Below, in pieces: positions 15,383-22,771 of a stretch of 64,000 bases of DNA (the first letter of the stretch is position 1; each line of letters begins with the position of its first letter). The notes below the pieces were generated by a model that saw only the letters and a program-made list of their open reading frames with translations, was not told where the DNA came from and searched no databases. A program made the position numbers and the translations under genes. This DNA comes from Oscillospiraceae bacterium (lineage in GTDB: Bacteria; Bacillota_A; Clostridia; Oscillospirales; Ruminococcaceae): the NCBI GenBank assembly GCA_017829075.1, contig JAGAJA010000107.1:1-64000 (forward strand), read 5' to 3'.

Positions 15383-16779
15383 TGCCGCTTTCCAAAAATG
15401 AAATAATCACCCTTGAGATCACTGCCCTCACCAACGAAGGCAGCGGCGTGGGGCATTTCAGCGATAATTCCGGGGAGCGGGGAATGGCGGTATTTGTACC
15501 GTTCACCGCTGTCGGGGACGTTATTTCCTGCCGCATTGTAAAGGCGCTGAAAAGCTATGCCTACGGCAGGATCGAGAATATCATCACACCCTCCGCCGAC
15601 CGTATCGAAAATGACTGCCCGGTTTATGGCAGGTGTGGCGGCTGCTGCTTCCGGCATATATCCTATGAAGCGGAGCTGCGGGCAAAGGCGGGCTTTGTGC
15701 GGGACGCGTTCAGCCGTATCGGAGGGCTGTCCCCGGAGCTTCTTCCTATCCGCGGAAGCGAGAGCAGCGACGGCTACCGGAACAAGCTGCAAATGCCTGT
15801 CGCAAAGCAGGACGGCAGGACGGTCTGCGGCTTTTTTTCTGAGCGCAGCCACCGGGTAATTCCCACGGAAAAGTGCGCGTTGCAGCCGGAATTATTCGCG
15901 GAGATAACAAAGTTCGTCACCGAACAGGCGGACAAGCTTCGCATTTCTGTATACAACGAGGAAAAGCACGAGGGAGTTCTGCGGCACATCTATCTTCGCC
16001 GGGGTCATTACAGCGGAGAGGTCTGCCTTTGCCTTGTCGCCCGGAGAAAAGTCCCGGAGTTCACCAAGCTCGCGAACAGCGTTACAGAGCGGTTTCCTCA
16101 GGTAACCGGGGTGGTTCTGAATATCAATCGTGATAAGACAAATGTAATTCTCGGCGAGGAGGAGATTGTTCTCTTCGGAAAGCCGACTATCTCCGATACG
16201 ATGTGCGGAGTGTCGGTGGAGATCTCCCCGAAGTCCTTTTATCAGGTGAATACTCCTGCGGCGGAGGCGCTCTATCGTCAGGCGGCGGAATTTGCCGAGC
16301 CGGAGGGAAAAACGCTGCTCGACCTTTACTGCGGCGCGGGTACTATCGGGCTTTCTATGGCGAAGTCCGCAAAGCGTCTTATCGGCGCTGAGATAGTGCC
16401 GGAGGCAGTGGAGAACGCAAAGTCTAACGCGCTCCGCAATTCCATATCCAACGCGGAATTCATCTGCGCAGACGCTGGAGAGTGCGCCAAAAAGCTGGAG
16501 CATTCCGGGGAGCGTCCAGATGTGATAATTCTCGACCCGCCGCGAAAGGGCTGCGATGAGGGAACTCTGACCGCCTGCGCAGCGATGTCACCGGAGCGAA
16601 TTGTGATGATCTCCTGCAATCCGGCGACTGCCGCAAGGGACTGCAAACGGCTTTCGGAGCTGGGTTACAGCGTAAACAGAGTGCGCCCGTTCGATCTGTT
16701 TCCCCGGACAAGCCATGTGGAGTGCGTGGCGCTTCTTACAAAAACCGGAAATATGGGCGGGGAACAGGTCAAGAGATAA
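15382..16779 (+). CDS. rlmD: 23S rRNA (uracil-C5)-methyltransferase, RumA/RlmD family
   Basis: 465 residues. The N-terminal TRAM domain (about 1-65) is followed by an iron-sulfur cysteine set CPVYGRCGGCCFRH, the SAM-binding motif LLDLYCGAGTIGLSM near 310, and the catalytic ILDPPRKGCDEG and MISCNPATAARD motifs near 375 and 405, the latter with the nucleophilic Cys. The family methylates uridine C5 in 23S rRNA (and sometimes tRNA). Clostridia often carry several paralogues, so the exact uridine is uncertain. Overlaps prfB by one base. Confidence 0.92.
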   Translation: MPLSKNEIITLEITALTNEGSGVGHFSDNSGERGMAVFVPFTAVGDVISCRIVKALKSYAYGRIENIITPSADRIENDCPVYGRCGGCCFRHISYEAELRAKAGFVRDAFSRIGGLSPELLPIRGSESSDGYRNKLQMPVAKQDGRTVCGFFSERSHRVIPTEKCALQPELFAEITKFVTEQADKLRISVYNEEKHEGVLRHIYLRRGHYSGEVCLCLVARRKVPEFTKLANSVTERFPQVTGVVLNINRDKTNVILGEEEIVLFGKPTISDTMCGVSVEISPKSFYQVNTPAAEALYRQAAEFAEPEGKTLLDLYCGAGTIGLSMAKSAKRLIGAEIVPEAVENAKSNALRNSISNAEFICADAGECAKKLEHSGERPDVIILDPPRKGCDEGTLTACAAMSPERIVMISCNPATAARDCKRLSELGYSVNRVRPFDLFPRTSHVECVALLTKTGNMGGEQVKR

Positions 16780-16801
16780 TAGAACCAAAACTGGAGGCTC
16801 T

Positions 16802-17422
16802 ATGCTGGAGGACATCAAGAAATCAGCATTATCAGGCATACTGATATCTATTGGCGGCTGTGTGCTTCTTGCGAGCACAAAAGCCGGATATATGTGGGCG
16901 GGGGCGATACTGTTCTCGCTGGGGCTTTTCGCAATATGCGAATACGGCTTCAATCTATACACAGGAAAGGTAGGCTACATTGCGTATCATTTCCGCAACT
17001 GGAAATACATACTGCACGTCCTGCTTATTCTGGCGGTAAATCTTGCGGTCACGTTCATCATGGGCTGCCTTGTGAGCGTGTGCATTCCCGACATTGCTGA
17101 GGCAGCCAGAAGCTCCTACGCGGCGAAGCTTTCGGCAGAGCCGCAGAAATGGGCGCTGTCCTCGGTGCTGTGCGGACTGCTGATGTATCTCGCGGTGGAT
17201 CTGTGGAAGCGCGGTCAGAAGATCGGGGTATTCCTGTGTGTGCCGACCTTTATTTTCTGCGGGTTCGATCACTCGATCGCTAATTCCTTCTACAACGGCG
17301 CTGCGCTTGGCGAGCAGACCTTTTCCGGGCGGAATGTCTTTTTCGTTGCGGTGGTGATCCTCGGCAATGCGCTTGGCGGAATGCTGATCCCGCTGCTGAC
17401 AAGGAAATGGCGGAATGATTAA
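16802..17422 (+). CDS. Formate/nitrite transporter family channel
   Basis: 206 residues with about six membrane segments, the size and topology of FNT channels, which move formate, nitrite or hydrosulfide as pentamers. The stretch CGFDHSIANSFY near residue 150 matches the conserved G-x-x-H-S-x-A-N motif holding the central histidine. The ATG at 16802 lies just after TGGAGG; an open frame extends further upstream but without a ribosome site. The substrate cannot be read from sequence. The position behind rlmD with 22 bases between suggests co-transcription. Confidence 0.85.
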   Translation: MLEDIKKSALSGILISIGGCVLLASTKAGYMWAGAILFSLGLFAICEYGFNLYTGKVGYIAYHFRNWKYILHVLLILAVNLAVTFIMGCLVSVCIPDIAEAARSSYAAKLSAEPQKWALSSVLCGLLMYLAVDLWKRGQKIGVFLCVPTFIFCGFDHSIANSFYNGAALGEQTFSGRNVFFVAVVILGNALGGMLIPLLTRKWRND

Positions 17423-17445
17423 ACGTAACTGAAACGGCGGTGATC

Positions 17446-17781
17446 ATGGTGACTGCGGTCAAGGTATGGGCATATAAGATCGGATTTGCGGCGCTTTTCC
17501 TTGTGGTTTTCGCCATAATGATACTGCTGCTTTCGGCGGCGGCGTTCGGAATTCCGGCGGGGCTGATGATCAGCTTTTTCGGACTTGCCGTGAAGCTGTT
17601 CGACGCGCAGTTCATCGTGACCTCGCTTTCTCCTGAGCTTATGCTTTTCGGAGGGCTTGCCTCTTCGTTCGGCGCGGCTTTCTGCGGACTTTTTGCCGTG
17701 AAAGCCGGCTTCTGCATATCAAGACTGTTTCTGCGGGTCAAGCGCAGGTGCGACCTGCTTCGCGGCTGGAAGCCTTATTGA
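17446..17781 (+). CDS. Small membrane protein of unknown function
   Basis: 111 residues, with hydrophobic segments at about 10-35 and 36-55, and a weaker one at 65-88, then a basic end (RVKRRCDLLRGW) that should stay in the cytoplasm. ATG 17446 follows GGCGGTG; GTG 17440 overlaps that site. Proteins of this type with the next gene (DUF4097-like) occur as small envelope modules, often with a PadR-type regulator, but no regulator is seen here. Function unknown. Confidence 0.7.
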   Translation: MVTAVKVWAYKIGFAALFLVVFAIMILLLSAAAFGIPAGLMISFFGLAVKLFDAQFIVTSLSPELMLFGGLASSFGAAFCGLFAVKAGFCISRLFLRVKRRCDLLRGWKPY

Positions 17782-17797
17782 TTTTGGGGGGATAACT

Positions 17798-18532
17798 ACG
17801 GAGCGCGCTGTAAACCGATGGCTTATAATTACCGGAATACTGGCGGCGGTCTTTGCGGCTGCGGCGTTTATATTCCGCGGGCAGAGTCTTGGCTCGGCAA
17901 AGGAGGGCGACGAGTATTTCCCGCTGTGCGAATATATCAGCATTGATCTTCTGAAAACAGATGTCACTATAATCCCATATGATGAGGAAAAAATACGGTT
18001 CGTCTATCGCAACGATGTTCCTCTTACCGCCGAGATCGGCGATAATTCACTGACGATCACCGAGAGCAGCGAGTTTGTGATCTCGCTTTTTGCGGAGGAC
18101 GCCAGCGACTATGGAATGTACCTCTATCTTCCGCGGGAGTTTTACCGGGATATCCTGATCTACACGGTTTCCGGAAACGTAATTCTCGGCGACGTGGACA
18201 GCGAGAAAATTACTGTTGTCACCAACAGCGGGGGGATCAATTCCGAAAACACCCGGTCAATGTGCAGCCTTGCCACCGGCAGCGGAGATATCCGCCTTGA
18301 TTTTTACAGCGTGATTGCCGGAAGCAGCATACAGTCCCGCACGGGAAATGCGGAGATAGTGTTCCCGCGGGGAAGCAGCGTTGCTCTGGATTTTGAAACG
18401 GATACCGGCGAGATGAAAACCGACCTTATCAACGGAAGCTACTCCGGAAGCTATATGTACAGCTTCAACGGCGGAGGAAAGCTTATTCATGCGGCGCTGG
18501 AAACCGGCGTGCTGACGGTGAGCGAAAAATGA
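17798..18532 (+). CDS. DUF4097-like beta-helix membrane-anchored protein, non-standard start
   Basis: About 244 residues. After a short basic start (ERAVNRW) comes one membrane segment (LIITGILAAVFAAAAFIF), then an outside domain of short repeated beta strands (TVSGNVILGDV, TNSGGINSEN, TGSGDIRLDF, TGNAEIVF), the pattern of DUF4097 adhesin-like proteins. No ATG, GTG or TTG lies in frame before position 18077, which would cut off the anchor. ACG at 17798 sits six bases after GGGGGG and fits the expected N-terminus, so it is either a rare start or a mutated ATG. The end is secure. Confidence 0.7.
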   Translation, partial: TERAVNRWLIITGILAAVFAAAAFIFRGQSLGSAKEGDEYFPLCEYISIDLLKTDVTIIPYDEEKIRFVYRNDVPLTAEIGDNSLTITESSEFVISLFAEDASDYGMYLYLPREFYRDILIYTVSGNVILGDVDSEKITVVTNSGGINSENTRSMCSLATGSGDIRLDFYSVIAGSSIQSRTGNAEIVFPRGSSVALDFETDTGEMKTDLINGSYSGSYMYSFNGGGKLIHAALETGVLTVSEK

Positions 18533-18592
18533 GTACAAAGTCTAATGATAAACCGGGGCGTAAGTCCCTTACGACATAAGGAGAACATTGCC

Positions 18593-19000
18593 ATGAAAAC
18601 ATACAGACAGGAATTAACTATCACCTCTGACCAGACAGAGCAGTTTCTTAACCTCTCTTATGAGATCGAGGAATGTGTGAGAAGAAGTCTTATCATGGAC
18701 GGGATATGCGTTGTATGCTCTCAGCACACGACTTCGGCGGTTTTCTTAGATAACGACCATGAGGAGCTTTTCAAGGACTGGGTGGATCTTATGAAGAAGA
18801 TCCTGCCGAATGAAAGCCAGTACAAGGTGGACTATTCCTCCGCCGGAGCCGCTCACATGAAGCAGATGCTTCTCGGAGCAAGCGTCACTGTGCCGATCAC
18901 AGACGGACGTCTGGAGCTTGGTCCCAGACAGTACATTATGTACGGCGATTTTGACGGCTGCCGTGAAAAAACGGTCATTGTCAAGATAATCGGCGAGTGA
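18593..19000 (+). CDS. yjbQ: YjbQ family protein (UPF0047)
   Basis: 135 residues. The family signature SQHTTSAVFLDND near residue 43 and the closing segments (GRLELGPRQYIMYGDFDG) are present. The family folds as a beta sandwich with a histidine site; secondary thiamin-phosphate synthase activity has been reported for members, but the true role is not settled. The ATG at 18593 follows AAGGAG; the frame is open 48 bases further upstream without a ribosome site. Confidence 0.9.
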   Translation: MKTYRQELTITSDQTEQFLNLSYEIEECVRRSLIMDGICVVCSQHTTSAVFLDNDHEELFKDWVDLMKKILPNESQYKVDYSSAGAAHMKQMLLGASVTVPITDGRLELGPRQYIMYGDFDGCREKTVIVKIIGE

Positions 19001-19028
19001 AATAATATCAGGAGAGTGAAGAGTTGAA

Positions 19029-19973
19029 ATGCTGTCTGTGATAATTCCGTCATTTAACGAGTGCGATAATATCAGGAGAACTGCGTCGGTTATCGCGGAT
19101 ATCCTGAGAAATGACGGCATAGACTATGAGTTGATATTTGTGGACGACGGCTCATCGGACGGAACCTGGAAAGAGATCACCGCCGCCGCTGAGGGGGATC
19201 CCGGCGTCCGTGGAGTTGGTTTTTCCCGCAACTTCGGTAAGGAGGGCGCGATTTTCGCAGGACTGAAAGCCGCCGAGGGCGACTGCGCGGTGGTAATTGA
19301 CTGTGATCTCCAGCATCCGCCGGAGCTGATACCCCAGATGTACCGGCTGTGGGAGGGCGGCGCAGAGGTCGTTGAGGCGGTGAAACGCTCCCGCGGCAGA
19401 GAGGGAGTATTCCACAAGCTGTTCGCAAAGAGCTTCTATAAGCTGATGAAATCCTCGTCCGGAATAAATCTTGACGGCGCGAGCGACTTCAAGCTTATGG
19501 ACAGAAAGGTGATAAATGCGCTGAACGAAATGCCAGAGCGCATTACGTTTTTCCGGGCGCTTTCAAGCTGGGTCGGATTTACTACCGAGCGGGTGGAGTT
19601 CGACGTGCAGCCCCGCGCCGCCGGAAAAAGCAAGTTCAGCATGAAAAGTCTGTTCAGGTTTGCAATGAACTCTATCACCTCGTTCACGAACCTGCCAATT
19701 CACTTGATAACATGGGTGGGAGTGCTTTTCGGAATAATGGCGCTGATACTTGGGATACAGACGCTGGTGAAGTATTTCTGCGGAAACTCCGCCGAGGGCT
19801 TTTCAACGGTAATTCTGCTGATACTCATAACCGGAGCCTGCGTTATGGTGGGTATCGGTGTTATCGGCTACTATTTATCCAAGATATATGAGGAAATAAA
19901 GCAGCGTCCGAGGTATATAATCTCCCGGACTACGGGAAAGAGCGGCGGAAAGGACAGCATTAATGGAAAATAA
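19029..19973 (+). CDS. GT2 polyprenyl-phosphate glycosyltransferase, CsbB/GtrB-like
   Basis: 314 residues. The catalytic GT2 domain has VDDGSSDGTW near residue 40 and the metal-binding DCDLQHPP near 95. Two membrane segments (about 232-255 and 268-292) anchor it. Such enzymes put a sugar from a nucleotide donor onto undecaprenyl phosphate. The overlap with a YfhO gene matches the Bacillus/Staphylococcus CsbB-YfhO scheme, where the lipid-linked sugar is flipped and then used to decorate teichoic acid. A GtcA flippase is not in the window. The sugar is unknown. The site AGGAG lies rather far (about 14 bases) from the ATG. Confidence 0.88.
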   Translation: MLSVIIPSFNECDNIRRTASVIADILRNDGIDYELIFVDDGSSDGTWKEITAAAEGDPGVRGVGFSRNFGKEGAIFAGLKAAEGDCAVVIDCDLQHPPELIPQMYRLWEGGAEVVEAVKRSRGREGVFHKLFAKSFYKLMKSSSGINLDGASDFKLMDRKVINALNEMPERITFFRALSSWVGFTTERVEFDVQPRAAGKSKFSMKSLFRFAMNSITSFTNLPIHLITWVGVLFGIMALILGIQTLVKYFCGNSAEGFSTVILLILITGACVMVGIGVIGYYLSKIYEEIKQRPRYIISRTTGKSGGKDSINGK

Positions 19974-22734
19974 CGGCAGCCTTGCGGCGATGCGCAGCAG
20001 GGTAATGGACATACTTCGCCGTATCGGCACAAAGAGATCGGATAGTGACTTTGAAGAGCTGCCCCGGAATGGCAGATGGAAGAGCCGCTTAAATGGCAGC
20101 CTCGTTTATCTGCTGTCGTTTCTGCTGCCGCCGGCTATACTTTTCATATGCTACATCATTTTTCAGGTGTGGCCTTTTGGCGAACGCTCGGTGCTTTCCC
20201 TCGACCTGAATGCGCAGTATGTGTATTATTTCGACTATATGTACGACGTATTTGCGGGAGATGAGAGCATTTTTTATAGCTGGAGCAGAAATCTCTCCGG
20301 CGAATTTATGGGTATAATCGGGTATTATCTCGCAAGCCCGTTCAATCTTCTGGTGTGGCTGTTCCCGCGGGAGTGGATAACCGAGGGACTTCTCACCATG
20401 ATACTTGCGAAAGCGGGAGCCGCCGGACTTAGCTGCTCGTATTTCCTCCGGAAGCACCGGGGCTGCGGCAGAATGACGACTGTCTGCTTTTCGGTAATGT
20501 GGGCGCTGTGCGGATTTTTCATCGTGCAGACCATGAACCCCATGTGGCTGGATGGTATCGTGGCGCTTCCTCTGGTTGCCGCGGGAATTGAACGTATCTG
20601 CGACAAGCGGAAATTCTTATTGTATGTGCTGTCGCTGGTGTATATTTTTGTGGCGAATTTCTACATCGGCTACATGGTGGGTATATTCTCGGCGCTGTAT
20701 TTCTTCTGGTATCTGGCTTCGGGGAAGAGCGTGAACAAATGCTTCGGGCAATACTGCGGTTCGGTGATAATGTACACAGCCGGGTCGGTGTGCGCAATTC
20801 TCATGTCCTGCTTCATGATCCTGCCGGTGTACAAATCCCTTTCAAACGGCAAATTTGCGTTTACCGAACCGGATTATTCGCTGGTGGAGAACTTCGACAT
20901 TGCGCAGATATTTATTAAGCTGTTCCCGACGGAATACGACACCGTCCGCATGGAGGGAATGCCGATACTTTACTGTGGAACGCTGGCGCTGGTGTGCGCG
21001 GTGATGTATTTCACCTGCCGCAGATTTACGGCGCGGGAGCGGATTTCCAGCGCGGTATTGATCGGAATGATGGTGCTGTTCATGTATATCCGCCCCGTGG
21101 ACATGATGTGGCACGGCGGGCAGATGCCGAACTGGCTGCCCTATCGTTACTCGTTCATGATAAGCTTTCTGCTGATCGTATTCGGCGCTCAGACCTTTGA
21201 TAAGCTGAAAAAAGTTCAGGGGCGCAGCTTCGGCACGGCATTCATGATACTGCTTGCGATGCTGCTTTACGTTGACCTGAACAACGAAAGCTGGAAATAC
21301 GAACAGGTGCTGACTGTCGCAGTTCCGCTGGTAATTCTGGCGGTGGTGATGATCCTGCTGTGGGTCTACCGGAAATACGGGGCGAAGAAGCCGGCGTGTA
21401 TCGCTCTGGCGGTGTTCGTGTGCGCAGAGGCGGGACTGAATACGGCGCAGTCGCTGTATCAGATGCACGATGATATCGTTTTTTCCACCCGCGAAAGCTA
21501 TCGCTGGGATATTCCGCTGACAAGAAAGGTTACAGAGAAGATACACGAGATGGATACGGATTTCTACCGAATGGAAAAGACGTTCCACCGCTGTGTTAAC
21601 GATCCTATCGCGCTTCGTATGTACGGAATGAGCCACAGCTCCAGCACACTGAATGCGAAAGTGATAGAAATGCTGAAATCCCTTGGTTTTGCGGGCAGGG
21701 AGCACTACACCCGATATGACGGAGCGACCATGCTCACCGACGACATTTTCGGAGTGAGATATGTGTTTGCAACCGATCCGACAACTGTTCCTTACACGGA
21801 AACTGTGCCGGTAGAAACCGAAACGGCAATCAAGGTGTACAAGAACGAGGACGAGCTTGGGATAGCCTACCTTGCGGACAGCGATATAATCGGCTTCGAC
21901 CTCAACGAATACTCTCCTTTCCAGGCGCAGAACAAACTTGCCACAATGATCTCCGGAAACAAGGGGACAACGATTTTCAAGGCAATAGATGATGTGGAGT
22001 TCGACAGTGAGAATATCCGCATAGGCTCTACCACTGACGCGCATTACAGCTACCGCAAATCCAACGAGGACGCTGCGGCATGGATCTCCTATACAGTGAC
22101 CGCTGCGGCGGACGGCCCGGTTTATATGTATCTTCCAACAAATTATGAACGGGAGACACAGCTTTACGTTAATGATATTTACCGCGGGAACTATTTCCTT
22201 TACGAAAACCACAACATAGAGTACCTCGGTACCTATAAAAAGGGTGAGGAGTTCCGGGTGAAGCTGAAGCTGCTTGACAACGCAGTGTACTTCACGAACG
22301 CGTGGTTCTATTATATCGACAGCGCCGCTTTGGAGCGTTTCAACAACACCGTGCAGAATATGAACGCTTCCACTGAGCTGACCCGCACCGGCGGCTGTAC
22401 GCTGGAGCTTTCCGTGGACGCTGCCGAGGACTGCGCGCTGTTCACGACCATTCCTGCGGAGGAGGGCTGGACGGTAACTATCGACGGAAAGCCGGTCAAC
22501 TGGGAAACCTGCCTTTCCGAGTCGCTGATATGCGTTCCGGTGAGCGCTGGAAAGCATACGATCGTGCTTGACTTTTATCCTGCGGGTCTGAGTACCGGAC
22601 TTATGCTCACCGGTTTCGGACTTATTGGATTGGCGGCGATGATCGTTGTTTCGGATCTCCTGAAGAGAGCGGACGAGAAGCGTAAGGCGGAGGCTGAAAG
22701 GGCAGAGGAAGCTTCGGAAAACGATACAGAATAA
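19963..22734 (+). CDS. YfhO family membrane glycosyltransferase
   Basis: 923 residues. Residues 45-490 hold about a dozen membrane segments of GT-C type; the first outside loop contains the acidic stretch LSLDLNAQYVYYFDY. A large outer domain (about 500-890) rich in beta strands follows, then one last membrane segment (TGLMLTGFGLIGLAAMIVV) and a charged tail. YfhO proteins move a sugar from undecaprenyl phosphate onto an outside acceptor such as lipoteichoic acid. The start overlaps the GT2 gene by 11 bases, so the two work as a pair. Substrate unknown. Confidence 0.9.
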   Translation: MENNGSLAAMRSRVMDILRRIGTKRSDSDFEELPRNGRWKSRLNGSLVYLLSFLLPPAILFICYIIFQVWPFGERSVLSLDLNAQYVYYFDYMYDVFAGDESIFYSWSRNLSGEFMGIIGYYLASPFNLLVWLFPREWITEGLLTMILAKAGAAGLSCSYFLRKHRGCGRMTTVCFSVMWALCGFFIVQTMNPMWLDGIVALPLVAAGIERICDKRKFLLYVLSLVYIFVANFYIGYMVGIFSALYFFWYLASGKSVNKCFGQYCGSVIMYTAGSVCAILMSCFMILPVYKSLSNGKFAFTEPDYSLVENFDIAQIFIKLFPTEYDTVRMEGMPILYCGTLALVCAVMYFTCRRFTARERISSAVLIGMMVLFMYIRPVDMMWHGGQMPNWLPYRYSFMISFLLIVFGAQTFDKLKKVQGRSFGTAFMILLAMLLYVDLNNESWKYEQVLTVAVPLVILAVVMILLWVYRKYGAKKPACIALAVFVCAEAGLNTAQSLYQMHDDIVFSTRESYRWDIPLTRKVTEKIHEMDTDFYRMEKTFHRCVNDPIALRMYGMSHSSSTLNAKVIEMLKSLGFAGREHYTRYDGATMLTDDIFGVRYVFATDPTTVPYTETVPVETETAIKVYKNEDELGIAYLADSDIIGFDLNEYSPFQAQNKLATMISGNKGTTIFKAIDDVEFDSENIRIGSTTDAHYSYRKSNEDAAAWISYTVTAAADGPVYMYLPTNYERETQLYVNDIYRGNYFLYENHNIEYLGTYKKGEEFRVKLKLLDNAVYFTNAWFYYIDSAALERFNNTVQNMNASTELTRTGGCTLELSVDAAEDCALFTTIPAEEGWTVTIDGKPVNWETCLSESLICVPVSAGKHTIVLDFYPAGLSTGLMLTGFGLIGLAAMIVVSDLLKRADEKRKAEAERAEEASENDTE

Positions 22735-22740
22735 CAAAAT

Positions 22741-22765
22741 GCGGCGGTTCATAAAGAACTGCCGC
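22741..22765. terminator. Hairpin between convergent YfhO and regulator genes
   Basis: GCGGCGGTTC (22741-22750) pairs with GAACTGCCGC (22756-22765) with one G-U. It lies 6 bases from both gene ends and probably stops transcription from both sides, though T-runs are short. Confidence 0.7.
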
Positions 22766-22771
22766 AATTCG

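Noticed and set aside
20842..22767. Very long minus-strand open frame opposite the YfhO gene
   Set aside because: Antisense to a clear membrane protein; such frames arise from GC-rich third codon positions, and the product has no protein-like features.
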